From assembly GCA_023475345.1 (NCBI GenBank), contig JAMCWD010000026.1, forward strand, positions 1-56,454: a stretch of 56,454 nucleotides of DNA. Reading direction: 5' to 3'. Every line of letters starts with the position of its first letter. Position 1 is the stretch's first letter. Shown piece by piece: positions 1 through 8,983 of the stretch. The notes under the pieces are model-generated. The model searched no databases. It was not told the DNA's origin and was given only the letters and a program-made list of their open reading frames with translations. The position numbers and the translations under genes were made by a program. The DNA comes from Chloroflexota bacterium (GTDB taxonomy: Bacteria > Vulcanimicrobiota > JAMCWD01).

Positions 1-2
1 GG

Positions 3-116
3 GAGAAGTTTCCTCTATATCTGAAGGAGTTGGAATTTAGGTATAATCACCGGGAAGAGGATATCTTTCACCTGATGGCCAAAATGATCTGTAATTTTGG
101 ATCAAATGTTGGGTAA
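3..116 (+). CDS. IS1595/ISXO2-like transposase, C-terminal fragment running in from the left
   Basis: The open frame from the window edge to the TAA at 114-116 encodes 37 residues containing LEFRYNHREEDIFHLM. That stretch resembles the conserved C-terminus of IS1595-family (ISXO2-like) transposases, where an E-F-x-Y/F-N-x-R block precedes the end of the protein. Only the tail is visible, so the family call rests on one motif. The element's right end should lie shortly after position 116, just before the HEPN-like gene, whose reading frame is open back into this tail. It is not in the six-frame set of long open frames because it is cut by the window edge. Confidence 0.6.
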   Translation, partial: EKFPLYLKELEFRYNHREEDIFHLMAKMICNFGSNVG

Positions 117-208
117 TTACCAAAGAAAAATATATTGCACATAATCAACAACATCTCTCTGAAAATGATATAAATCAGATTAGGACTAATCCAATCAAGC
201 CTCTTGGA

Positions 209-919
209 TTGGCAGATGCGGTTCATGATGTTTATTTTAGCGCAATGCATCTTGGATTGATAGTGCCAAATGATCCAGCAAATCGAGGTCTCGATATAGA
301 ATATTATAACTTCACACATAGAGGATTGGATTTTTTTGAGAGTGGTGAAATCTCTATGTCCTCACCCGGACTTCTGCCTGAAAGAATCCAGGAGATCATA
401 GATTCTTTTTCATTAGATCCCGGTATTGTTCCCCTTGTTGAAGAAGCTTATAATTGCTGGTCAATGGGCTTGCTCAGAGCTTCAATGGTATTGATAGGCG
501 TAGCTGTAGAAAATGTATGTAACTCTTTGCTTGAAGCTTTTAGTAAATATCCCAGCTCGCCACTGCAAGGAACTTCTGGTTATAATAACTGGAAAATGAT
601 GACAGATGAAACAAGAGCAACATATTCCAGGTGGAAATTGGCTTCTGAAATTTTAAAATCCATCAAAGCTGAACTTGGAAAAAGTTATAAAAAACCGGAT
701 TGGTGGCATATCTGGGAGCCTGTACCGGAAGCAATTCATCCTTATTACGAGACTGTAAGGATTGCCAGAAACGAGGCGGCCCATTCTCTTGAAAATATAT
801 TTACACATGCCCAGGTTGGGCTTCTTCTTGCAAGTATGCCTTCTATGATAGAGGTTATGGTTCATCTTACTGATTTCCTGGACAACAATCCTTATAAGGT
901 TACTTTCCCGCAATTATAA
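209..919 (+). CDS. HEPN-like protein, probably 5'-truncated by the adjacent IS
   Basis: This 236-residue frame from a TTG ends in a helical region with R187-N-E-A-A-H192, the R-x4-H signature of HEPN domains (often RNases in toxin-antitoxin or defence systems, also DUF4145-like proteins). The TTG has no ribosome binding site. The frame stays open upstream to the stop at 92-94 with no ATG or GTG, and the extra residues (for example HLSENDINQIRTNPIKPLG) read like real protein that joins smoothly to the rest. I infer that the true N-terminus was removed when the transposon inserted, so the copy may be dead. Base composition is more AT-rich than most of the window, consistent with accessory DNA. 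The molecular function is not known. Confidence 0.55.
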   Translation: MADAVHDVYFSAMHLGLIVPNDPANRGLDIEYYNFTHRGLDFFESGEISMSSPGLLPERIQEIIDSFSLDPGIVPLVEEAYNCWSMGLLRASMVLIGVAVENVCNSLLEAFSKYPSSPLQGTSGYNNWKMMTDETRATYSRWKLASEILKSIKAELGKSYKKPDWWHIWEPVPEAIHPYYETVRIARNEAAHSLENIFTHAQVGLLLASMPSMIEVMVHLTDFLDNNPYKVTFPQL

Positions 920-963
920 GGATTTGATTCTATATATTATTCACAAGTGTATAATATTGGTGT

Positions 964-1125
964 TCTTCTTCTGGATTCCCGCCTTCGCGGGAATGACGGG
1001 GAGTTCTTGCTCCGGATCTGTATAATTTATTACGAGAGCATTCCTTGCTCGACAACCCCCGCGCCCCCTTTTAGCTAAGGGGGATTTGTTTCGGCGTTAT
1101 GAGGCCAGCGGCTGAAGCTCACAAT
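964..1125 (+). repeat. dispersed ~160 bp repeat, copy A
   Basis: This segment matches 56085-56245 over most of its length. The shared order is a ggattcccgcc hairpin, gacggggagttnttgctcc, ggatctgtntaatttatt, a palindrome ending in ttagctaaggggga, and a final agctcacat/a block. Copy A contains the complete hairpin, whereas copy B has lost its second arm. The palindrome at 1064-1083 has arms CCCCCTT and AAGGGGG. It looks like a non-autonomous repeat or MITE-like unit; I see no coding in it. Confidence 0.7.
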
Positions 1126-1285
1126 TCTGCATCACAATATATAAAGATTAAGCGTAATGCCAAATTTGAGCACTTGACGGATTAGATGTAAGAATTTGAT
1201 ATTACACCGAAAAAACCAGCATAGCGTCATTCTCAAATAGAATAGGAAAACTAACAAATCATCATTCCCGCGAAGGCGGGAATCC
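973..1285. repeat. 23-bp REP-like units in inverted orientation
   Basis: The sequence at 973-995 recurs exactly as its reverse complement at 1263-1285. Each unit is itself a near-palindrome with arms TTCCCGC and GCGGGAA around cttc, so each can fold as a hairpin. The 267 bases between them contain no gene. This is the look of REP or BIME-type intergenic repeats. Confidence 0.7.
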
Positions 1286-1313
1286 ACATGAAACGCTACA
1301 CTGCGTCATTCTT

Positions 1314-1335
1314 GCCCCGTACCACGATACGGGGC
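1314..1335. repeat. GC-rich hairpin
   Basis: Arms GCCCCGTA (1314-1321) and TACGGGGC (1328-1335) pair perfectly around the loop ccacga. No T-run follows on either strand, so it is not a classical terminator. It belongs with the neighbouring REP-like units, but it lies about 85 bases past the 3' end of the minus-strand GlyA-GcvT gene and could help end that transcript or protect its end. Confidence 0.5.
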
Positions 1336-1421
1336 AAACTCCCGCAGGAATCCAGTCCAGTAATGCGAGCTTCAGGCCACACAATGAAGCGCAATAAAGA
1401 GCGCCCTGCCCTCAAACTACG

Positions 1422-4400
1422 CTATTTCGCCTTTTTCTCCATCCACATGAAGCGCGGCGCTATCCGGATCTTTTCCGAAAGCGGGAGCCTGTCGCCCGGT
1501 ACCATCTTATCAAACGGCTTGATCTCCGGCCATTTGTCTCCCGGAGGAGCCGGATACAACGTAAGCTCTTCGCCCTCGAAAGCATCCGATTTATTGATAT
1601 AAGCAAGGCCCACCTGGCCGCCTTCAACAGCTACACTGCTTGTAACAGTCCCGATTAAAGTGCCCTTCCTGTTTATGATAGGAGACCCCGGGCGGATAAC
1701 GCGGGCGCCCCGAGAGACAGTCTTGAAGCGAATTATCGTCATGTCGAGCTTTTTATCCCTGTCCATAAGCGGGTTTCGCCCGACGAAAAACGGCTTGTGA
1801 TATTTGACGAAAGCGCCGTAACCGGCGGCAAGCGGGGTGATGTTGTGCGGGCCGGCAAGTTCGTGCCCGTATAACGGGAACCCGGCTTCACAACGGGTTG
1901 AATCCCTTGCTCCAAGCCCTGTGGGGACAGCTCCTGCTTTGACCAGCAGGTTCCATATCTCTGGGGCAAAGTCGGGATGGAAGTAAAGCTCACAGCCGTA
2001 TTCCTCGCCGGTGTACCCGGTGCGGGCGACCCTTACCGGGTGCCCGGAAATATTGATAACGGCATGTTCACCCTTTGTCAGAACCGAGATCCTTTGCCTG
2101 TCTTTCTCATCCGTCAGGCCGCCGATAATTTTAAAAGTGTCGGGCCCCTGGAGGGCGATATCGACAAGCTGATCCTCCCCGCATGACGGGTCTTTGAGGT
2201 CGGTAATCTCCAGGTCCTTATCAAGCTTGATGCCGGGGATATTGTTCGAAAGGATGTACCTGTCCTGGAGCACGCCGGTGAACCATTCCTTGATCTTGTC
2301 GGCGTTGGCGGCATTGACCACAACGTTATACTCCACGGAAAGCTTGATGCAGTAAATGAATATATCGTCCAGGATATTTCCATCGGGGTCCAGCACATAG
2401 GAATACTGGCTCTGACCGCCCTTTATCATCGGGATGTAGTTCGTCGTCAAAAGGTCGAGGAACCTTCCCGCGTAATATCCCCGGAACCTCAATATGCCCA
2501 TGTGTGTAACATCGAACAGCGCGGCGCTCTCCCGGCAGGCTTTGTGTTCAGCCGAGATGCTCTCGTACCAGACGGGCATCTTCCAGCCTGCAAAAGGCAC
2601 TATCCTTGCGTTCAGCTTCTTGTGCTCCTGGAAAAGGCAGGAAGGTTTCGGCTCCTGTTCCTTCTCGACATACGAGAACTTTTCACGTGTCTCTTCAGCC
2701 TTGAGGCTGTCCGGCAGGAACCCTTGCCCTATGAAATAAGGCTTGTCGGCGTCGATCATCCTCGTCAGGTGTACCGGCAGGTCGTCAAGATTCTTTATAT
2801 GCGGGATGCCCGCCTCGTTCCGAATTGCCTCCCGCAGTTCAAGACCGGCGGGAGCGGCGCCCAGCACCATCAATTTGCCCCAGATCCCTTCCAGATGTTC
2901 CGGGTGGATGTATAGATGAAAATGATCTTCCTTTTCTTCCATCGGGTAAGACACGACCCGGACGGGCATATTCCCGACTTTGGCTTCCATGTACCGGTAA
3001 GGCTCGGGGGGATCGTCTCCCAGCAGTTCTTTGAGGATGGGGCGGGAGTTCGGGCCGGACAGGACGAGGGTACCCTTCCGGTTCTCGTAATTGCCGGTAA
3101 CGCCGAGGTCTTCTATAACTACCGGGCCTTCCACCTTTGCCATGACGTCGTGCCTGCAGAATGTTACATAGCCGTCCGAAACATTCCTGAGCCATGTTTT
3201 CAAATCGAATCTCCTGTCGGGATTCGTGCCCAGCAGGAAATGGTCACGGCCGATCCTGGCGATCAGAACATCGTCCAGGACGCCGCCGTCGGGATCTAAA
3301 AACAGCGAAGTGGTGCAACAACCTTCGGGGAGCGTATAGATGTCCCTGGTGCCAAGCGCCTGCAGGAACGCATGGGCGCGAGGCCCATAGACAGAGAGGA
3401 GTCCCAGGTCGCAGGCATCCATCAATGCCGCATTTTTATTTTCCGCCTCTATTTCTTTTTCGATATCTCCGTAATTAAGCACAAGTTTCCACCCCGACCG
3501 GACTCCCATTTTGGCGCCCATGCCTTCATGATATTCATACAAAGGGATCACCCGTTCTTTCCTGGGGTATTCGAAAAAGTATGGGTACCCGCGATGCCTG
3601 CTATCGGGGGTAAATTCCCTGATAAGCTCCCGGACTTCTCTTTTGGCGCATTCAAGGACGGAATGCTCGATTTTTCCCCTCCCTATGAAATCCGCCGGCC
3701 CGACATAGGAATATGGTTGTATGTTTGTCAGGATCTTGTGAATCACCCCGGCGATTGTTTCCATCTGTTTTTTGCCCATCCCGCGCTGTGTGAGCCATGT
3801 AGTTCCAAGCCTTATGCCGCTTGCATCGGCGGAGCTGGTATCGCCGTGGAGCGTGTTCTTATTGGTAACTATCCCGCAAAGGTCAAGTATCCTGCTTGCG
3901 ATTTCGCCTCTTATGGGGAACGGGTGCCTGCCCTGTAAGGGCTTCAGGTCGATGAGACAGAGGTGAGTATTTGTCCCTCCGCATGCTATGGTCAATCCCA
4001 GGTCTTCCAGGCATTTCGCAAGATGAATACAATTATCCACGATATTTTTCATGAGACTCTTGAAATGAGTGGTTTGCGCTATCTGGAAGCAGACCGCTTT
4101 TGCGGACATGGAATGGAGATGCGGGCCGCCCTGTTCGCCGGGAAATACGGCGGAATCGATCTTTTTTCCGAGATCCGGGTCGGTGGTCAGGATGACCGCG
4201 CCTCTGGGCCCGCAGAGCGTTTTGTGAGTGGTAAAGCTTATGACGTGAGCATATCCTACGGGGTTGGGGAAGACACCCCCGGCGATGAGACCTGCAGGAT
4301 GTGCGATATCGGCCATTAAATACGCGCCGGATGCATCGGCTATTTCACGGAACTTCATCCAGTCGATAGTCCAGGGATAAGAACTGTAGCCTGCGATAAT

Positions 4401-5048
4401 AAGGGCGGGCCTTGCTTCTTTTGCCTGCTCCATGATTTTTTCGTAATTCAATTTTCCCGATTCGTCAAGCCCGTAAGTTACCACGTGAAAGGTCTTGCCG
4501 GAGCGGTTGAGCGGACTGCCGTGAGTGAGGTGGCCGCCGTCTGTGAGGGCCATGCCCATAATCGTGTCACCCGGCTGAAGCAGGGCTTCGTATATCGCGT
4601 TGTTTGCGGCGGCTCCCGAAAGGGGCTGGACGTTGGCATGGATATGTTCGGGCGGGATGAGCGGCGTTGCAAATACTTCCACCGCCCTGCGGCATGCCAG
4701 CGCCTCTATGAAATCGGCATACTCACAACCCTTGTAATACCGGCCGTCGGCATAGCGTCTCAAAAGACCAAGCTGGACAGGTAAATCCAGCAGTTCTTCC
4801 TCCGGTATGCCGTAAAACCTTTGGGGAGGATAACCTTCCGCATAAATATTGGAGAAATTCGATGATACGGCCTGGTGGACTGCAACAGGCTGGATGCTTT
4901 CCGACGGGATCATTATCAGCTTTTTCACCTGTCTCTCATCTTCCAGGCTGCAGATGTTCATGACGTCCGGGTCAACCGCCGAAAGGTCGTTTTCAAGCCA
5001 GGACAGAGATGTCATCTCTTCCGTATCGATTAAAATATCACTTTTCAT
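1422..5048 (-). CDS. glyA-gcvT: serine hydroxymethyltransferase fused to two GcvT-type aminomethyltransferase domains
   Basis: A single 1208-residue frame carries three enzymes. Residues 1-450 are SHMT: EGYPPQRFYG (71-80), QPLSGAAANN, DGGHLTHGSPLNRSGK, DIAHPAGL and the PLP lysine K276 in TTHKTLCGPRG. Residues ~500-785 and ~800-1208 are two GcvT (T-protein) folds. The second is the more canonical (LFQEHKKLNARIVPFAGW, SAALFDVTHMG). Both keep the LDD pair that supplies the catalytic aspartate (D592/D593 and D894/D895). SHMT moves a one-carbon unit between serine and tetrahydrofolate; GcvT releases methylene-tetrahydrofolate from aminomethyl-lipoyl GcvH. ATG is preceded by GAAGGTG. No gcvH, gcvP or lpd lies nearby. 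There is no frameshift at the junctions. SHMT is normally a separate protein of about 420 residues. Confidence 0.9.
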   Translation of the reverse strand: MKSDILIDTEEMTSLSWLENDLSAVDPDVMNICSLEDERQVKKLIMIPSESIQPVAVHQAVSSNFSNIYAEGYPPQRFYGIPEEELLDLPVQLGLLRRYADGRYYKGCEYADFIEALACRRAVEVFATPLIPPEHIHANVQPLSGAAANNAIYEALLQPGDTIMGMALTDGGHLTHGSPLNRSGKTFHVVTYGLDESGKLNYEKIMEQAKEARPALIIAGYSSYPWTIDWMKFREIADASGAYLMADIAHPAGLIAGGVFPNPVGYAHVISFTTHKTLCGPRGAVILTTDPDLGKKIDSAVFPGEQGGPHLHSMSAKAVCFQIAQTTHFKSLMKNIVDNCIHLAKCLEDLGLTIACGGTNTHLCLIDLKPLQGRHPFPIRGEIASRILDLCGIVTNKNTLHGDTSSADASGIRLGTTWLTQRGMGKKQMETIAGVIHKILTNIQPYSYVGPADFIGRGKIEHSVLECAKREVRELIREFTPDSRHRGYPYFFEYPRKERVIPLYEYHEGMGAKMGVRSGWKLVLNYGDIEKEIEAENKNAALMDACDLGLLSVYGPRAHAFLQALGTRDIYTLPEGCCTTSLFLDPDGGVLDDVLIARIGRDHFLLGTNPDRRFDLKTWLRNVSDGYVTFCRHDVMAKVEGPVVIEDLGVTGNYENRKGTLVLSGPNSRPILKELLGDDPPEPYRYMEAKVGNMPVRVVSYPMEEKEDHFHLYIHPEHLEGIWGKLMVLGAAPAGLELREAIRNEAGIPHIKNLDDLPVHLTRMIDADKPYFIGQGFLPDSLKAEETREKFSYVEKEQEPKPSCLFQEHKKLNARIVPFAGWKMPVWYESISAEHKACRESAALFDVTHMGILRFRGYYAGRFLDLLTTNYIPMIKGGQSQYSYVLDPDGNILDDIFIYCIKLSVEYNVVVNAANADKIKEWFTGVLQDRYILSNNIPGIKLDKDLEITDLKDPSCGEDQLVDIALQGPDTFKIIGGLTDEKDRQRISVLTKGEHAVINISGHPVRVARTGYTGEEYGCELYFHPDFAPEIWNLLVKAGAVPTGLGARDSTRCEAGFPLYGHELAGPHNITPLAAGYGAFVKYHKPFFVGRNPLMDRDKKLDMTIIRFKTVSRGARVIRPGSPIINRKGTLIGTVTSSVAVEGGQVGLAYINKSDAFEGEELTLYPAPPGDKWPEIKPFDKMVPGDRLPLSEKIRIAPRFMWMEKKAK

Positions 5049-5237
5049 CCGGGCACCTTCTTCCAGCTAAATAAAAAACCTGATTCATATTCTAATTCGT
5101 TCCGTCATATCCTTCACGCGCGAGATCGGCGGCAAAGAGGAATCGGCGTTAATACAATTGAAAATATAAGAAAGCCAGGCTTTTATGGACATCAATAACG
5201 ACGGGCTTTCCAGGAGGCAGAATCGTTAGAAAGCCTA

Positions 5238-5266
5238 TTGCCATGCGGGTTTGAGTGTGGTATAAT
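5238..5266 (+). promoter_or_regulatory. sigma70-type promoter of the phosphodiester glycosidase gene
   Basis: TTGCCA at 5238-5243 and TATAAT at 5261-5266 are separated by exactly 17 bases. The predicted start near 5273 leaves a leader of about 140 bases before the GTG at 5414. Confidence 0.75.
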
Positions 5267-5272
5267 ACAGGT

Positions 5273-5413
5273 GAGGGGACGACAGATCTAACGATTCGCA
5301 CACATAATGGTAATACAGGAGGGCATATCTCCCTTCAGAGAAGAATTGAATACAGGAATCCCTGGCAGCGCCGGGAGGAAGCCCATCAGAGCCCCCGAGG
5401 GGGGAGTATCACC
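5273..5413 (+). promoter_or_regulatory. structured 5' leader with hairpin over the ribosome binding site
   Basis: The ~140-base leader has several possible stems: GGAG/CTCC around 5321-5334, CCCTGGC/GCGCCGGG around 5360-5375, and CCCC/GGGG at 5392-5403. The last one includes the G-run that would be the Shine-Dalgarno of the gene at 5414, so its folding would block translation. I do not recognise any known riboswitch class in it. This is inference from pairing by eye. Confidence 0.35.
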
Positions 5414-6211
5414 GTGAACAAGGCAAAAATCCTGATGGCAATCTTCCTGGCGCTGCTGTTACTGCCCCTGCCCGTATGGGCCGGTCCGGTAACATACCAG
5501 ACGAGGAATATCAGGGGGGTAGAAGTCAACCTGGTATGGGTCAATCTCAATTCGCCGAGGGTTCATGTCGAATCGGCAATTGCAACTCATTGGAAAGGAA
5601 AATCCTTCCCCGCCGAAAAATTCTCCACTTTCATCAAGCGTCTCACGCCTGCAGCGGCCATTAACGGCACTTACTATGACGTCCGCACTTTCATGCCCAT
5701 AGGCACGATTGTCTCCAACGGCAGGCTTGTGCATGTCGGCACAAGGGGTTCCGCTTTCTGCTTTACTTACGATAACAGGGTAGATGTTATACGCTTCGGA
5801 CTCCCCGGCATCCACCATTCGAACCTGAAACAATATGAAAATGTTATTACAAGCGGCCCTACCCTTGTGCTTGACGGCAAAGTAGTTCTTGACCCCCGTT
5901 CGGAACTTTTCCGCGACCCCGGCATTTACAGACCGGCAAAACGCAGCACCATCGGAATCACTTATAACAATAAGCTCATACTTGCAACCGTAAAAAGGCC
6001 GGTTTACCTCCACAAGATGGCAAATATAATGAAAGACCTCGGTTGTAAGCATGCAATATCACTGGATGGGGGCAGTTCGTCCGCCTTATACGTGAAAGGT
6101 AAATATGTAACCAGGCCCGCCCGCTTACTTACGAATTGTATCGTGGTTTACGAAAAACCAGTGGATATGTTCCGCATCACTGAAATAACCGGAGATCTGT
6201 CCAGGTTGTAA
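5414..6211 (+). CDS. secreted NAGPA-domain phosphodiester glycosidase family protein
   Basis: I start this at the GTG at 5414, which follows a GGGGGGAG run and opens directly into a signal peptide (NKAKILMAIFLALLLLPLPVWA). The frame is open further upstream, but that part is leader. The mature protein carries the NAGPA/DUF2233 fold: AAINGTYYD, TSGPTLVLDGK, RSTIGITYNNKLIL and the C-terminal AISLDGGSSSALYVKGK. Family members cleave phosphodiester-linked sugars and are often found in envelopes and spore-forming or peptidoglycan contexts. The substrate here is unknown. It is transcribed alone behind a strong promoter. About 265 residues, exported. Confidence 0.85.
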   Translation: MNKAKILMAIFLALLLLPLPVWAGPVTYQTRNIRGVEVNLVWVNLNSPRVHVESAIATHWKGKSFPAEKFSTFIKRLTPAAAINGTYYDVRTFMPIGTIVSNGRLVHVGTRGSAFCFTYDNRVDVIRFGLPGIHHSNLKQYENVITSGPTLVLDGKVVLDPRSELFRDPGIYRPAKRSTIGITYNNKLILATVKRPVYLHKMANIMKDLGCKHAISLDGGSSSALYVKGKYVTRPARLLTNCIVVYEKPVDMFRITEITGDLSRL

Positions 6212-6396
6212 GTCATAATTATTCAGCAGCCCGGAATTTTTATACAATAAGTTTTATGCTCCTTTTCTTTATTAATTATTTCAGGGTTTGATTTTCGCAC
6301 CGGATGAAGGAAGTTTCAATTTATTATTCAATTCAGGTAGGAGTGTTAAGATCAGGGGCGAAATATATCCCTGTATTATTAATAGGAGGGCCGGGT

Positions 6397-6855
6397 ATGA
6401 AAGAAATGATCCTTAAAGAAGTGGCATCCCTGTACAAGGCGGGGGAGCCCGGCAAGCTGGGAGAAGCCGCACGGTCATGGGCTTCGTTACTGAGTGCTGT
6501 CGCAAAAGAAGGCAAGCTGTCGCACGATTCGCATGCCCTGGTCGAAGCGCTTTCAAAGCCGGGAGACATAGAAAAGATTTTTACCGGAGTGCTTCCCGAC
6601 AGGCTGGGTCTCGGCGATATAAGCGGCTGGAACGCAAATGACGTCAACCGGTACAAGTGGCGCCTGGCCAGGGCCAAGCTGGAAGCGGAAGTTTATAAAC
6701 TGAAGGATTTCTTTCCCGTGCCCCAGGGGGAGAAAGAGCGTAAAGAACACTTCCGAAAATGGATTGACGAGATGACGCGGGATTTCAATTATTCGCCTGA
6801 AGAAAAAGAATCTCTGCTTATCGATATCCTGGACCAGAAGGTGTGGGACTGGTAA
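6397..6855 (+). CDS. 152-residue orphan protein homologous to the C-terminal domain of the giant ATPase at 28303
   Basis: AGGAGG sits seven bases before the ATG at 6397, so I use that start rather than the more upstream one at 6304. The protein is soluble and helical, with no signal peptide. Read side by side, it aligns from residue ~9 to its end with residues 993-1135 of the P-loop ATPase at 28303-31710. Shared features in order are an E/D-P-x-x-L followed by a W, a LLEA/LVEA helix, LP-[DE]-[RK]-LG-x-G followed by W, Y-x-x-RL-x-x-AK-x-x-x-E, and a terminal E-S-x-x-x-x-x-L ending in W. That homology is seen by eye and not searched. No family name is known to me. Function unknown: perhaps a partner, regulator or decoy subunit of the ATPase, or a domain left after gene duplication. 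Confidence 0.7.
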   Translation: MKEMILKEVASLYKAGEPGKLGEAARSWASLLSAVAKEGKLSHDSHALVEALSKPGDIEKIFTGVLPDRLGLGDISGWNANDVNRYKWRLARAKLEAEVYKLKDFFPVPQGEKERKEHFRKWIDEMTRDFNYSPEEKESLLIDILDQKVWDW

Positions 6856-6965
6856 AATAACAGGTCCGGCATTTTAGCCGGGCATCCGTTCCGATCAGAT
6901 CCGGGCAATTATTAGCCTTGCTTTTCGGAACGACTTTTTTTCTTGCCCTGTGATTGGGAGGAATT

Positions 6966-8102
6966 ATGGTAATTCACGAATATCAGGCCAAGGGCCTTTT
7001 CAAAGATGAAGGCATACCTACTCCTGCCGGATATGCCGCCGAAACGCCCGAAGAGGCGAAGTGCGCGGCGGAAAAATTGGGCGGCAAAGTTGCCGTAAAA
7101 GCGCAGGTCCATGCCGGAGGGAGAGGCAAGGCAGGCGGGATCAAGCTGGCTGCGACGCCCGAAGACGCTGAAAAAGCAGCCGAAAAAATCCTCGGCATGT
7201 CGATTAAAGGCATCACCGTAAAAAAGTTGTGGATAGAAGAAGCCCTGGATATAGAATCAGAATATTATCTCGGAATAACGCTTGACCGCTCGAACGCGTG
7301 TCATGTCCTCATGGCGAGCAAAAAAGGGGGCGTCGATATCGAGCAGGTCGCATCCGACGACCCGTCTGCAATATTGAAATACCCGGTACACCGGCATCTA
7401 GGGATATTGAATTTCCAGGTTCAGGATCTCATTTACGGGCTTGAATTGTCGCCGGTACAGTCGAAAGGCTTTACGGACATAGTCCTCAGGCTATGGAAAT
7501 TATACCGGGACACGGATTGTACCCTTGCGGAAATCAACCCCCTTGTATGGACAAAAGGCGGCCAATGGACAGCCGGGGATGCGAAGATGAATTTCGACGA
7601 CAGCGCGATTTACCGCCAGCCCGGAATTGAAAAACTTATAGAGATCGTTGAAGAAGATCCCCTCGAAAGGGTTGCCCGGCGGGAAAAACTGGCTTATGTG
7701 CATCTCGGGGGGGATATCGGCATTATCGGAAACGGCGCGGGCCTTGTTATGACCACCCTCGATGTCGTCCAGAAAGCAGGAGGCCGTCCTGCGAATTTCC
7801 TCGATATAGGCGGAGGAGCAAATGCACAAGTCGTCAGCAATGCTGTCAAACTGGTGCTTTCAGACCCGGAAGTCAGAGGTCTCCTGATTAATATTTTCGG
7901 CGGGATAACGCGTTGTGATGAGGTGGCGAAAGGGATCGCCGAAAATGTCAGGGATGTCAGGATACCTGTAGTGATACGCCTGTCGGGGACGAGAGAAAAC
8001 GAAGGCCGTTGTATTATCGCGGAAACGTCGCTGATCCCCGCTTCCGGCATGCAGGAAGCCGCCGAGAAGATCGTATCCCTGGTCAAGGAGGGCGGCTCAT
8101 GA
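6966..8102 (+). CDS. sucC: succinyl-CoA (ADP-forming) synthetase beta subunit
   Basis: The ATG at 6966 has GGGAGG six bases upstream, and the frame begins [18 protein letters not shown], the classic N-terminus. An ATP-grasp domain follows ([21 protein letters not shown]) and then the CoA-ligase part with [19 protein letters not shown] and [16 protein letters not shown]. At 378 residues it has the normal length. With SucD it interconverts succinyl-CoA, ADP and phosphate with succinate, CoA and ATP in the TCA cycle; close relatives act on malate or itaconate, which I cannot exclude. It ends in an ATGA overlap with sucD, so the pair is one operon. Confidence 0.92.
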   Translation: MVIHEYQAKGLFKDEGIPTPAGYAAETPEEAKCAAEKLGGKVAVKAQVHAGGRGKAGGIKLAATPEDAEKAAEKILGMSIKGITVKKLWIEEALDIESEYYLGITLDRSNACHVLMASKKGGVDIEQVASDDPSAILKYPVHRHLGILNFQVQDLIYGLELSPVQSKGFTDIVLRLWKLYRDTDCTLAEINPLVWTKGGQWTAGDAKMNFDDSAIYRQPGIEKLIEIVEEDPLERVARREKLAYVHLGGDIGIIGNGAGLVMTTLDVVQKAGGRPANFLDIGGGANAQVVSNAVKLVLSDPEVRGLLINIFGGITRCDEVAKGIAENVRDVRIPVVIRLSGTRENEGRCIIAETSLIPASGMQEAAEKIVSLVKEGGS

Positions 8103-8983
8103 GCATTTTAATAAATGAAAATACCCGGGTGCTTGTCCAGGGGATAACCGGCAGGGAAGGCGGGTTCCATACCCGGCAGATGCTGGATTACGGCACGAAA
8201 GTAGTTGCGGGAGTTACGCCCGGCAAGGGTGGCGAAACTTTCGAAGGAGTCCCCGTTTACAACACCGTCGCCGACGCTTTGAACAGACACGAAATCGACG
8301 CCGCGGTCAGTTTTGTCCCGGCCCGTTTCGCGTCTGACAGCCTCATGGAGGCGGCATCCTGCGGCATAAAGCTCCTTGTCGAGATAACCGAGGGGATCCC
8401 GGTTCACGACATGGTCAAAGTGAAAAAATATCTCGATGACATGGGGACGATTTTAATCGGCCCTAATTGCCCTGGAATAATTACCCCCGGGGAGTGTAAA
8501 ATAGGTATAATGCCCGGCAATATTTTTATCCCTGGCCCGGTAGGGGTCATATCAAGAAGCGGGACACTGACATACCAGGTGGTAGATGAGCTTACGAAGG
8601 CGGGTCTTGGCCAGAGCACCTGCATCGGCATCGGCGGCGACCCCATACCCGGTATCAGGTTTACCGGCGCGCTCAGGCTGTTCTCTTCGGACCCTGCCAC
8701 GCGGGTTGTCGTCCTGATCGGGGAGATAGGCGGCAGAGATGAAGAAGACGCCGCCGCCCTTGCGGAAGCTCTCGGTATGCCGGTGGTGGCTTTCATTGCG
8801 GGAAGGAGCGCTCCTCCTGGAAAAAGGATGGGGCACGCCGGGGCCATAATTTCGGGATCTTCGGGAACGGCTCAGGCCAAGATGGAAGCATTTCAAAAGC
8901 ACGGGATCCCGGTTGCCGAATTCACATCCGATATAGTACAACTGGTAAAGGAAAGGATGGCGGTGATTTCAAATGCAGATTGA
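8099..8983 (+). CDS. sucD: succinyl-CoA synthetase alpha subunit
   Basis: The start is the ATG at 8099 that overlaps the sucC stop; the frame is open further upstream inside sucC but that is not used. The 294 residues show the CoA-binding Rossmann part ([18 protein letters not shown]), [19 protein letters not shown], and the active-site histidine H246 in [18 protein letters not shown], which carries the phosphate during catalysis. It partners with SucC. The last 11 bases overlap the next gene, which suggests three-gene co-transcription. Confidence 0.92.
   Translation: MSILINENTRVLVQGITGREGGFHTRQMLDYGTKVVAGVTPGKGGETFEGVPVYNTVADALNRHEIDAAVSFVPARFASDSLMEAASCGIKLLVEITEGIPVHDMVKVKKYLDDMGTILIGPNCPGIITPGECKIGIMPGNIFIPGPVGVISRSGTLTYQVVDELTKAGLGQSTCIGIGGDPIPGIRFTGALRLFSSDPATRVVVLIGEIGGRDEEDAAALAEALGMPVVAFIAGRSAPPGKRMGHAGAIISGSSGTAQAKMEAFQKHGIPVAEFTSDIVQLVKERMAVISNAD

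Larger units (their letters stand above)
920..1421. other. gene-free spacer rich in palindromic repeats
   Basis: I see no credible gene here. The stretch carries a copy of a repeat found again at the right end of the window, a 23-base sequence repeated in inverted orientation at 973-995 and 1263-1285, and a perfect 8-base-arm hairpin at 1314-1335. A short open frame starting at 1288 runs through the hairpins into the antisense of the next gene and has no coding character. Confidence 0.7.
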
